A stretch of DNA of 64,000 nucleotides from Actinomycetales bacterium (lineage in GTDB: Bacteria > Actinomycetota > Actinomycetes > Actinomycetales > Microbacteriaceae), in NCBI GenBank assembly GCA_015654475.1, contig JAATGV010000030.1, forward strand, positions 1 to 64,000, read 5' to 3'. This document shows, in pieces, positions 53,281 to 61,149 of this stretch. How positions within the stretch are numbered: position 1 is the first letter of the stretch; each line of letters opens with the position of its first letter. The position numbers and the translations under genes are program-made. Below the pieces are notes generated by a model. The model saw only the letters and a list, made by a program, of their open reading frames with translations, was not told the DNA's origin and did no database searches.

Positions 53281-53913
53281 CTACACCGTTCCGTACAGCC
53301 GATCGCCGGCGTCGCCCAGGCCGGGCACGATGTAACCGCGCTCGTTGAGGCGTTCATCCAATGCGCCCAAGACGACCTTGAGGTCGATGCCTTCGGTGCC
53401 CTTCTCGACCGCCGTAAGGCCTTCAGGCGCCCCGATAAGGCAGATGGCCGTCACATCGCTTGCTCCACGCTTGGTCAGGTAGTGGCATGCTGCAATGAGG
53501 GTCCCTCCTGTAGCAAGCATCGGGTCGATGATGAAGCACTGGCGGCCAGACAGGTCTGTCGGCAACCGCTCGGCATACGTGTATACCTCAAGCGTCTCTT
53601 CGTCTCACATCATGCCCAAGAATCCAACCTCGGCCGAGGGAAGCAAGCGCGTGATGCCTTCGAGCATGCCGAGGCCCGCACGCATGATCGGCACCACAAG
53701 CGGCAACGGCTTGGCTATCTTTTTGCCGGTTGTGGTAGTCACCGGCGTTGTGATGGCGACCTCGGTGAGCCGGATGTCTCGGGTCGCCTCATACGCGAGC
53801 AACGTGACGAGTTCCCCCACCAACTGGCGGAAAACGGGAGAAGGCGTTGCCTCATCGCGAAGAACGCTGATTTTGTGGGAGATGAGTGGGTGGTCGGCTA
53901 CATGAACTCGCAT
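53281..53913 (-). pseudogene. upp: Uracil phosphoribosyltransferase, broken by in-frame TGA
   Basis: Salvages uracil to UMP with PRPP when intact. The reading frame from ATG 53913 encodes a normal Upp start ([19 protein letters not shown], then [14 protein letters not shown] and [13 protein letters not shown]). It is cut at FLGMM by TGA (53602-53604) and continues in the same frame with [15 protein letters not shown], the PRPP loop [13 protein letters not shown] and the uracil-site end [17 protein letters not shown]. Where the stop stands, family members have Arg (GM-X-R-X-EET), so CGA to TGA is the likely change. Without the frame break the length (about 210 residues) is normal. Loss of upp would abolish uracil salvage and give fluorouracil resistance; a base error cannot be excluded. 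Confidence 0.9.
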
Positions 53914-53951
53914 AGGCTCAGGCTATTAGATTCGAATGTCAGCGAGGTAAC

Positions 53952-54422
53952 GTGACGCTCCCCTTTGACTCATCATTCCTGAAAGCGATGCAAGAGGCCC
54001 TCGGCGAGGCCCAGTTGTGCGCGCCGTCTGGCGACGTACCAGTTGGTGCCGTCGTGGTGGACGCGGCCGGCCAGATCGTTGGCCGTGGGCACAACCGCCG
54101 CGAGGAGCGCAACGATCCGACGGCGCATGCCGAGATCGAGGCGCTGCGTGAGGCAACAGCGGCAGCTGGCGCGTGGCGATTGCCCGAGGCGACCGTTGTG
54201 GTCACATTGGAGCCCTGCATCATGTGTGCGGGGGCGCTCGCCGCTGCCCGTGTAGCCCGTGTCGTTTTCGGGGCGTGGGATGAGCGGGCCGGTGCGGCCG
54301 GATCGGTGTATGACGTACTGCGGGATGGTCGCTTGGGCAACTCGGTTGAGGTCATCGGTGGCGTGCGGGAGCAGGAGTGTGCCGGGCTTCTGCGAAACTT
54401 TTTTGCGGATCGTCGCCCATAG
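53952..54422 (+). CDS. tadA: tRNA-specific adenosine deaminase
   Basis: Converts A34 to inosine in tRNA-Arg(ACG) so that it reads CGU, CGC and CGA. The 156 residues carry the zinc/catalytic motifs TAHAEIEAL (His and Glu) and EPCIMCAGAL (two Cys), with the VPVGAVVVD start and a C-terminal RNA-binding helix GLLRNFFADRR. The start is GTG with GCGAGG close upstream. It is divergent from upp with 38 bases between starts. Its tRNA substrate gene is at 39738 in this window. Confidence 0.95.
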   Translation: MTLPFDSSFLKAMQEALGEAQLCAPSGDVPVGAVVVDAAGQIVGRGHNRREERNDPTAHAEIEALREATAAAGAWRLPEATVVVTLEPCIMCAGALAAARVARVVFGAWDERAGAAGSVYDVLRDGRLGNSVEVIGGVREQECAGLLRNFFADRRP

Positions 54423-54435
54423 GGTCCGCAGTCAG

Positions 54436-55356
54436 TTAGACCAGTTCGCGATCGATGTCTGGTTCGAGATAGATCACGCGGGCGATCGGCACGGCTTCGC
54501 GAATTCGTGACTCTGCTGCATCGATCGTGTGAGCCACATCTGCGGCCGACGTGATGCCGGGGACCGCTATTTTCGCGGCGACAAGCAACTCATCTGGACC
54601 GAGATAGAGAGTCTTCATGTGGATGATTCGGGCTACCCCGGATGTGCTCTTCATCGCCTCTGCGATCAAGGTGGCGGTATCGGGGTTCGCTCCCTCGCCA
54701 ATGAGCAGGCTCTTCGTCTCAATGCCGAGCACAACGGCCACAACCACAAGCAGAACACCAATGCAGAGGGTGCCAATACCATCCCAGAGGCCATTCTCAG
54801 TGATCACGGTGAGGCCGACGCCGGCAAGAGCGAAGACAAGGCCGGTTAGCGCCGCGGTGTCTTCGAGAAGGACGACGGGAAGTTCGGGCGATTTGGCCCG
54901 GCGAACAAAACCCACCAAAGAGATGTCTTTCCGATAGGGCTTCGACTCCTTGAGGGCGGTGCGCAGCGAGAACGATTCGAGCGCCATCGAGATGACGAGA
55001 ACGGCGACGGCCAGCCACCAAGTCTCTAAGGGGTGAGGGTTCCCGATCTTCTCGATGCCCTCATAGATGGCGAAGACGCCGCCGACACTGAACAAGATGA
55101 TCGAGACGATGAAGGCATACAGGTACCGAACCCGGCCATAGCCGAACGGATGTTCAGGGGTCGCGACCTTCTTGGCACGTTTGCCGCCGATGAGCAGCAA
55201 GATTTGATTGCCAGAATCCGCGAACGAATGCACCGCCTCAGCGAGCATTGATGACGCACCTGAGACGAGGTAGGCGATGAACTTGGTCACGGCGATGCCG
55301 AGGTTGGCGAGGAGGGCGGCGATGATCGCGCCAGTTCCCCCGGATTCTGTACTCAT
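54436..55356 (-). CDS. Cation diffusion facilitator (CDF) metal transporter
   Basis: A 306-residue divalent-metal/proton antiporter in the membrane. Six helices cover about residues 8-215, with the metal-site segment SFADSGNQILLLIGGKRAKK (Asp in HSFADSGNQ) and LLEDTAALTG later. The cytosolic ferredoxin-like tail has LYLGPDELLVAAKIAVPG. The combination resembles the CDF group with an enlarged loop (RRAKSPELPVVLLED). ATG 55356 sits six bases after TACCAT and has no ribosome site: a probable leaderless gene. It is divergent from proC. Confidence 0.88.
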   Translation of the reverse strand: MSTESGGTGAIIAALLANLGIAVTKFIAYLVSGASSMLAEAVHSFADSGNQILLLIGGKRAKKVATPEHPFGYGRVRYLYAFIVSIILFSVGGVFAIYEGIEKIGNPHPLETWWLAVAVLVISMALESFSLRTALKESKPYRKDISLVGFVRRAKSPELPVVLLEDTAALTGLVFALAGVGLTVITENGLWDGIGTLCIGVLLVVVAVVLGIETKSLLIGEGANPDTATLIAEAMKSTSGVARIIHMKTLYLGPDELLVAAKIAVPGITSAADVAHTIDAAESRIREAVPIARVIYLEPDIDRELV

Positions 55357-55447
55357 ATCGACATGGTAGCGTGAGCGGCGAAACCCAGCGCTTGGCAACT
55401 CGTAGATACTACGCACCTGGTCCGGATGCGCCCAATACACTTGACGC

Positions 55448-56287
55448 ATGTCAGCATCCACTCCAGCAGTTTTTCCTAAAATCGCGGTTCTTGGCGCAGG
55501 CTCGATGGGCCGGGCCATCATGCATGGCCTGATGTCTGCCCAGGTGCAAGAGATCGTGGCTACTGTGCATTCGGTGCCGTCCTCCCTGCGCCTCACCGAC
55601 GAATTCGGTGGTCGAGTGACCGCGCTTTCGGTGGATGAGACCTCGACAGCGAATATGGATGCAGTGCGCGGGGCCGGGGTCGTGCTTATCGCCGTCAAAC
55701 CGCGTTACATCGTCGAGTTGCTTGGCCAGATCGCTACCGCACTCGCTCACGACGCCATCGTGGTGAGCGTCGCCGCTGGGGTGAAGCTCGAGACGTACCA
55801 GCGGCTTCTGCCGCAAGGCACGGCCATCGTTCGTGCGATGCCGAACACCCCATCGATTGTTGGCAAAGGGCTTGCGGGAATTGTCGTTCCAGAAGGTGTT
55901 TCGGCGGAGCAGGCGGTGCTTGCGCGTGCGTTGTTCGAATCGGTCGGTTCAGTTGTCCAGATTTCCGAAGACCAGATCGACGCCCTTGGCGCGGTATCCG
56001 GGTCTGGCCCGGCATACTTCTATTACTTCGTGGAGCAACTCACCGAGGCCGCCGTGCAACTCGGCTTCGATCAAGCCACGGCGGCACTACTTGTCGAAGC
56101 GGCGTTCACCGGCTCCGCTGCGCTGCTTGAGGCAGGGGATAAGTCGCCAGAGCAGTTGCGCAAGCAGGTCACGTCCCCAGGCGGAACCACCATGGAGGCC
56201 GTCGCCGTTTTCGAGTCGGCAGCTTGGGCAGACACCGCCAAGCGCGCGTTCGACGCTGCCATCGCCAAGTCGCAGCTACTCGGTTAG
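55448..56287 (+). CDS. proC: Pyrroline-5-carboxylate reductase
   Basis: Last step of proline synthesis, reducing pyrroline-5-carboxylate with NAD(P)H. The 279 residues show the dinucleotide loop AVLGAGSMGRAIM, AVKPRYIVELL, VRAMPNTPSIVGKGLAG, the substrate site SGSGPAYFYYFVEQLTEAA and SPGGTTMEAV. TACACT ends six bases before the ATG with no ribosome site, so the mRNA should be leaderless. Confidence 0.95.
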   Translation: MSASTPAVFPKIAVLGAGSMGRAIMHGLMSAQVQEIVATVHSVPSSLRLTDEFGGRVTALSVDETSTANMDAVRGAGVVLIAVKPRYIVELLGQIATALAHDAIVVSVAAGVKLETYQRLLPQGTAIVRAMPNTPSIVGKGLAGIVVPEGVSAEQAVLARALFESVGSVVQISEDQIDALGAVSGSGPAYFYYFVEQLTEAAVQLGFDQATAALLVEAAFTGSAALLEAGDKSPEQLRKQVTSPGGTTMEAVAVFESAAWADTAKRAFDAAIAKSQLLG

Positions 56288-56353
56288 GCAAGGTTGAAGC
56301 GTCGGACGCCGTCGCGTGTGCAGCACCGCTGCCTGCACAACTCGTGTCGGCAG

Positions 56354-57025
56354 CTACCGATCGAGCGCGGCAAACTCTTCGATGTCGCTGATTCTGCCTG
56401 AGACGATGATGAGGTCGTCGGCCGTGAGCACGGTCTCCGGGGTCGCATAGGTGAACTCACTGCCTGGCGTTCGTACCCCGACGATCGTCAAATGGTACTG
56501 GGTGCGCACCGCCGAGGCCGCGAGAGTTACATCCTGGACCTTCTTGGGCGGGGTCATTTTGGCCAAAGCGAAGTCGTCGGCAAACTCTATGTAGTCGAGC
56601 ACTCGACCGGCAACGAGGTGGGCGACGCGGCGCCCTGCTTCCGCCTCCGGATAGACGACATGGTGCGCTCCAATGCGGCTCAGGATCTTTCCGTGAGACT
56701 GGCTTATCGCCTTCGCCCAAATCTGCGGAATCTTGAGATCGACCAGGTTTGCGGTGATGAGAACGCTCGCTTCAAGATCAGAACCGACCGCAACGACCGC
56801 AATCGGAAACTCCTCAGCTCCAACTTGAATAAGCGCATCCAGATTGCGCAGGTCGGCCTGAACGGTGTGCGTGAGGCGCTCCGACCATTTCTGTACCAGA
56901 ACCATATCGGTGTCGACTCCGAGCACTTCTCGGTTCTGTCGCTGCAGTTGCCCCGCTGTCGCGGCGCCAAAGCGGCCAAGTCCGATAACCAGGACAGGGG
57001 CGTCTGCCGGAATTTTATCAACCAA
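56354..57025 (-). CDS. Potassium uptake regulatory subunit TrkA/KtrA
   Basis: Cytosolic RCK gating ring for the TrkH/KtrB channel. From TTG 57025 it has 223 residues: an RCK_N domain (VLVIGLGRFGAATAGQL nucleotide loop, Asp at the end of strand 2 in VLGVDTD) and an RCK_C domain (about 140-223). The TTG start has GAAAGG six bases upstream and overlaps the trkH stop, and gives the usual KtrA length. A reading from 57091 would lie inside trkH. Confidence 0.9.
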   Translation of the reverse strand: MVDKIPADAPVLVIGLGRFGAATAGQLQRQNREVLGVDTDMVLVQKWSERLTHTVQADLRNLDALIQVGAEEFPIAVVAVGSDLEASVLITANLVDLKIPQIWAKAISQSHGKILSRIGAHHVVYPEAEAGRRVAHLVAGRVLDYIEFADDFALAKMTPPKKVQDVTLAASAVRTQYHLTIVGVRTPGSEFTYATPETVLTADDLIIVSGRISDIEEFAALDR

Positions 57026-58445
57026 CGATCGGCCTTTCTTCGGGGCGATGGAACAACTGTCGATGCCGCTTTGCGGCGAGGGCCGCCGCAAGGGTGACGG
57101 TTCCCACCCGTCCTGCCCACATTGTCACAGACAATACGATGATTGCAGGATCGGGCAGAGAAGCGGTCAGACCAGTGCTCAAGCCACTTGTCGCGAATGC
57201 GGAGATGACGTCGAATAGCACGAAGTCGAGTGGCGCCTGGATGAAGAGCAAAAGTCCGAAGCATGAGAGGGCCACCGTGATACCGCCCCAAAGCAGCACG
57301 CTCACGGCCAGCCGTAACACGTCGCCCGGGATGCGACGCTCAAATACCTCGATCTCGTCGATCCCTCTGGCCTCCGCGCGGGCGGCGAGAAATAGCACGG
57401 CGAGCGTTGTCACCTTGATCCCGCCAGCGGTTGACGCCGATCCTCCGCCGACGAACATCAGGATGTCGCCCATGAGCAGGCTCGAGGTGTGCATCGATCC
57501 GATGTCGATGGGAGAGAAGCCGCCCGATCGGGTCATCACCGATAGAAAACCGCCCCACAGCATTCGGGTGCCGGGCTCTTGGCTTGCAAACGTTGCCGGG
57601 TTCGCCCACTCGATCGCCGTGAACGCGATCGTTCCGACAAGAAGAAGAACGCCGGTCGTCACAAGCGTGAGCTTGACGTGCACGTTCCAGCGCCGTGGAG
57701 TACGCCACTGCCGAAGCACGACGAAGATGACCGGATATCCGATGGAGCCGAGGAACACGCCAATCATCACAGCAATTAAGAACCATGGATCCGTACCGAA
57801 CTCGGCCATGCCCGATTCGAACGGCAAGAACCCGGTGTTCGTAAAGGCGCTCGCCGCAACGTAAAGCGATTGCCACGTAGATTCCCATATGCTGCGACCT
57901 GAGAGCAGCAGACGCGGGAAAATGGCCAGCGCGATTGCCACCTCGATGACGAGGGAGCTGATCACGATCGTCCACAACATTCGCGTGATGTCTCCAAGCC
58001 GCACAGCCTGGCCCTCGCTGACGGGGCCGGCGTGGATGCGTGCGGCGTTGCTGTCGCTTGCAACCATGAGGCGCTGTTTGAGGCCGAGCCGCCGAGTGAC
58101 GACCAGGCCCAATACGGACGCGAGGGTGAGCACGCCGATGCCGCCCAGTTGTACGGCGAGCACGATGAGCAAGTTGCCGAAAAACGACCAATGCGTTGCC
58201 ATATCGACAACGGTGAGGCCGGTGACGCTGATGGCGCTTGTGGCGGTGAAAAGGGCTTGCGGTAGCGGGGTGATCTGGCCGTTCACGCTAGATATCGGCA
58301 GCGAGAGCAGCAGGGTGAACAAGGCGATGAGCCCCGTGAACACGGCGATGGCGAACTGTGGCGGTGAAAGTCTGCGGGTATCGGCACCGGCGATTCGCAT
58401 GCGCCTACCTCGCGTGCGGGTGCCCTGAGCATCCATGTTGTTCAC
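57018..58445 (-). CDS. Potassium uptake channel subunit TrkH/KtrB
   Basis: A 475-residue membrane translocator with four M1-P-M2 units. The filter loops are visible as SVTGLTVVD, TNTGFLPF, SGGFSPIDIG and TSGLSTGLT; each has the conserved Gly that binds potassium. The intramembrane gating segment SASTAGGIKVTTL is present in the third unit. It starts at GTG 58445 with GGAGGAG seven bases before. It overlaps the KtrA gene, so the two subunits are coupled. Confidence 0.94.
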   Translation of the reverse strand: MNNMDAQGTRTRGRRMRIAGADTRRLSPPQFAIAVFTGLIALFTLLLSLPISSVNGQITPLPQALFTATSAISVTGLTVVDMATHWSFFGNLLIVLAVQLGGIGVLTLASVLGLVVTRRLGLKQRLMVASDSNAARIHAGPVSEGQAVRLGDITRMLWTIVISSLVIEVAIALAIFPRLLLSGRSIWESTWQSLYVAASAFTNTGFLPFESGMAEFGTDPWFLIAVMIGVFLGSIGYPVIFVVLRQWRTPRRWNVHVKLTLVTTGVLLLVGTIAFTAIEWANPATFASQEPGTRMLWGGFLSVMTRSGGFSPIDIGSMHTSSLLMGDILMFVGGGSASTAGGIKVTTLAVLFLAARAEARGIDEIEVFERRIPGDVLRLAVSVLLWGGITVALSCFGLLLFIQAPLDFVLFDVISAFATSGLSTGLTASLPDPAIIVLSVTMWAGRVGTVTLAAALAAKRHRQLFHRPEERPIVG

Positions 58446-58585
58446 CCCGTCTCCTCCAGCCTCATCCGGCGTGACGACAGATTTCAGAGTTGCCGATGAC
58501 CCATTTTGTCCTATTTCCTGACCGCTATGCGCCTTATTTTGCTCTGCACCTCCCGCAACAGCATTTGATTGACTAGCCTGAGGGC

Positions 58586-59080
58586 ATGCCTAGCACAGTA
58601 TTTGCCCTCATTTCGGATGACACTCGCCGCGAGATTCTCACGGTCTTGCGGACGCACGCCCTGTCGGGCGACGCAGAATCAGGTGTGAGCGTGGGGGAGA
58701 TCGTCGAAAAGCTAGGGCTCAGCCAGCCCACTGTCTCCAAGCATCTCAAAGCCTTGCGGGAGGGCGAGCTTGTTTCGGTGCGTGAGGTTGGGCAGCATCG
58801 CTACTACTCGCTTTCGGCGAAGCCGCTTAATGAGGTAGCGAAATGGGTTGCGCCTTTTGTGGCTTCCAATGTTCTTGAGGACGCCAAGGGCGCCGCCAAA
58901 AAGGCTGGCAAAGCAACGAGTGGTGCTGCAGAAGAGGTTCTCGGCTCTGAGCGCTATGAGCAGGTTGCTGCATCGGTCGGCAAGATTGGCGCCGACGTCT
59001 CGCATGCCTTTGATGTCGCGGTGGGTGCGGTGACAGAGAAGGTCGTCGACCCGATCAAGAGGACATTCTCCCGCCGGTAA
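58586..59080 (+). CDS. ArsR-family regulator with long helical tail
   Basis: Residues 1-80 are an ArsR winged helix (ALISDDTRREILTVLRTHA, VEKLGLSQPTVSKHLKALREGELV, RYYSLS). The following 80 residues form an Ala/Lys-rich helical tail (LEDAKGAAKKAGKATSGAAEEVLG, in pieces), unusual for ArsR. No metal-binding cysteine is present. TAGCCT ends six bases before the ATG and there is no ribosome site: leaderless. The target is unknown. Confidence 0.85.
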   Translation: MPSTVFALISDDTRREILTVLRTHALSGDAESGVSVGEIVEKLGLSQPTVSKHLKALREGELVSVREVGQHRYYSLSAKPLNEVAKWVAPFVASNVLEDAKGAAKKAGKATSGAAEEVLGSERYEQVAASVGKIGADVSHAFDVAVGAVTEKVVDPIKRTFSRR

Positions 59081-59264
59081 AGCCCTAAACCGGTGGCGTG
59101 CAGTTGAGCGCCCAGGTCGTTTTGGTGGACTCCATGGCCGGAATTCAGGCATCGGAGATTCTGTTCGCTATGAGTTGCTTGTCACATTAGTACCTGTAGT
59201 AAACTTCAATCACTTTAGCGTTCCCGGTGTGAATCCGGCTGTCTTTAGGGGAGTTTGAGCCGGT

Positions 59265-59459
59265 ATGGATCAAGGTGTGCGCGACGTAAAGTTCTTGACC
59301 GTTGCTGAGGTGGCCGACACGATGCGCGTTTCTCGCATGACGGTGTACCGTATGGTGCACTCTGGTGAGCTGCCCGCTATTCGTTTCGGTCGTTCGTTCC
59401 GGGTTCCCGAGTCGGCTGTCGTCGTCGCTCTGCAGCAAGATGTGAACAAAACTGCCTAA
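59265..59459 (+). CDS. Small MerR/excisionase-like helix-turn-helix protein
   Basis: A 64-residue BldC/excisionase-type DNA-binding protein: FLTVAEVADTMRVSRMTVYRMVHSGELPAIRFGRSFRVPESAV is nearly the whole protein. Such a protein next to the bS22 gene is a conserved arrangement in actinobacteria. It is chromosomal, with no integrase nearby, so it is more likely a developmental or housekeeping regulator than a phage excisionase. Confidence 0.88.
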   Translation: MDQGVRDVKFLTVAEVADTMRVSRMTVYRMVHSGELPAIRFGRSFRVPESAVVVALQQDVNKTA

Positions 59460-59576
59460 GATCTTGAGGCCCAGTTATGTACTGCATTCGCAGGATGCTC
59501 GGCCCGTAGGCTAGACTGTCCCGAGGTTTCGCGCTAGACGCGCAACCATTCGACTTTTCAACATGTGAGGTTAGCC

Positions 59577-59675
59577 GTGGGCTCAGTTATCAAAAAGCGC
59601 CGCAAGCGGATGGCAAAGAAGAAGCATCGCAAGCTTCTCCGCAAGACACGCCATCAGCGCCGCAACAAGAAGTAG
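59577..59675 (+). CDS. bS22-type (AURKAIP1/COX24 domain) small ribosomal protein
   Basis: A 32-residue, extremely basic peptide starting at GTG with GAGG six bases upstream. It starts MGSVIKKRRKRMAKKK and ends TRHQRRNKK. It matches the actinobacterial bS22 peptide seen bound near the decoding centre of mycobacterial 30S subunits. A TAGACT-type promoter box lies about 60 bases upstream. Confidence 0.9.
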   Translation: MGSVIKKRRKRMAKKKHRKLLRKTRHQRRNKK

Positions 59676-59761
59676 TCGGCGTTAGCTGACAGCATTTCGA
59701 GGGCATCGGCTTCGGTCGGTGTCCTTGTTTGTTTTTGGGCGGGGCACCATTGCCCCAGCGA

Positions 59762-59813
59762 CGGCTTAAATGGCATCACGTGCGTATTGTGCGTCATCTA
59801 CCCATTTAAGCCG
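59762..59813. terminator. 12-bp perfect inverted repeat between convergent genes
   Basis: CGGCTTAAATGG at 59762-59773 pairs with CCATTTAAGCCG at 59802-59813 around 28 bases. It lies between bS22 and the convergent HAD gene. Its architecture recalls the larger inverted repeats at 6063 and 9829, without sequence identity. Confidence 0.6.
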
Positions 59814-59841
59814 CAGTTAGGCCGCATACTCGACCAGACTT

Positions 59842-60612
59842 CTACTCACTCGTCGTTGCGGGCCCACTTTTTGACTTCCGGTTGCGGAAGCGCCGACGGC
59901 TTCTTGGGAATCTGACGATCGGCCAGCTGTTCTCAGCGGCAAGAATGGTGAGCTTCGCGTCTGGGTTGGTCGCAACAGGATTGCCGACAACCTCCAACAA
60001 TGTCACGTCGTTTGACGAGTCCGAGTACGCGCTCGATGCCGCGAGGTCGTAGCCGCGTTCAGTCGCGAGTCGTTTGGCGGCTTCCGTCTTGGCCTCGGCG
60101 TGCAGCACTGACCCGACGAGCTCGCCCGTGAAAACCCCATCTTTCTGCTCGGGAACCGTTCCGAGCGCCCCGGTCGCACCAACCGCGTGGGCAATCTCGC
60201 GGGCGATCTGAATGGGTGTTGCCGTCAGGAGCCAGACATCTCGGCCGGCCTCTCTCTCCTTGGCTATGAGCAGCAGAGCTTCTGGCCAGATGCGTGGCAC
60301 AACATATCGCGCACAGATTTTTTCGGCCGCGTCTTCGAGATCCTTTGTCGAACGCCCTGCGATCATTCGAAGTGCGCGACTCTGCAACGACTTGACGTGC
60401 TTGGGGTTTTCTCCGACGCGTTTGAATCGAAACTGTTTGTAAGCGAACTGCCATAGGTCCCGAAACCCGAGGGAGCCCTCTTTGACGGCGCCTCGGCCAA
60501 ACATGAACAGACTGGATCCGTGTACGAGTGTGTTGTCGACATCGAAAAAGGCGGCCGCACCGGCGGTGCCAGTATTGTCGTCTGCGGGTGGCACCGCACG
60601 CTGTGTACTCAT
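59842..60612 (-). CDS. HAD-IB family phosphatase
   Basis: A 256-residue SerB/CicA-like phosphohydrolase. Motif I AAFFDVDNTLVHG, motif II LLTATP, motif III lysine in HAEAKTEAAKRLA and motif IV AYSDSSNDVTLLE are in order, with a helical C1 cap (about 45-115). A very basic tail (RFPRSRRRFRNRKSKSG) may bind membrane or nucleic acid. Actinobacterial relatives are often linked to phospholipid metabolism; no such neighbour is seen here. ATG 60612 is chosen over 60621. Confidence 0.88.
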   Translation of the reverse strand: MSTQRAVPPADDNTGTAGAAAFFDVDNTLVHGSSLFMFGRGAVKEGSLGFRDLWQFAYKQFRFKRVGENPKHVKSLQSRALRMIAGRSTKDLEDAAEKICARYVVPRIWPEALLLIAKEREAGRDVWLLTATPIQIAREIAHAVGATGALGTVPEQKDGVFTGELVGSVLHAEAKTEAAKRLATERGYDLAASSAYSDSSNDVTLLEVVGNPVATNPDAKLTILAAENSWPIVRFPRSRRRFRNRKSKSGPATTSE

Positions 60613-60775
60613 CCGCGCCATTCTATCGGCGCAATAGGAGTATCGGCTGTCGCCTGTACGCGGGCTGCGGCCTCATGTGTGGATGCCAGCGGCGCCTGCC
60701 GTGCCTGCCCTGTGCTGCTGCCAGCTTGTCACGCGACTAGGGCGGCTCGGCGATACACGGTCATAGACTTTCCGC

Positions 60776-61060
60776 ATGAGCCAGGTGAGACCTATTCTCG
60801 TGACCGTCATCGGCAAGCCGAATTGCAGTCTGTGCGATTCGGCTGAAGCCCAGGTGAGTGCGGTTGTTCGTGAATGGCAGCCCAGCCATCCCGACCACCC
60901 TGTGGAAGTGTCCACCGTCAACATGTATGACGACCCCGACCTCATTTCGCGCTACTCCGAAGAAGTGCCGGTGGTGCAGATCAACGGAAGCACCCATACG
61001 TACTGGAAAGTGGATGCAGACCGCCTCTCGGCGGCACTTAATCAAGCGGCAGAGGCATAG
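60776..61060 (+). CDS. Glutaredoxin-like protein
   Basis: A 94-residue thioredoxin-fold protein with the redox pair in GKPNCSLCDSAEAQV and the cis-Pro in EEVPVVQING. It is of the glutaredoxin-like DUF836 type common in actinobacteria. TAGACT ends six bases before the ATG with no ribosome site: leaderless. Confidence 0.88.
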   Translation: MSQVRPILVTVIGKPNCSLCDSAEAQVSAVVREWQPSHPDHPVEVSTVNMYDDPDLISRYSEEVPVVQINGSTHTYWKVDADRLSAALNQAAEA

Positions 61061-61149
61061 CCTTCATTCACGCCGGGTGTCCAGCGTGCACTGCGGCCTC
61101 AGTCGAACCCGGTATGGGAGCGCGAAGGCGGGCCGGCAGAACCAACTCC

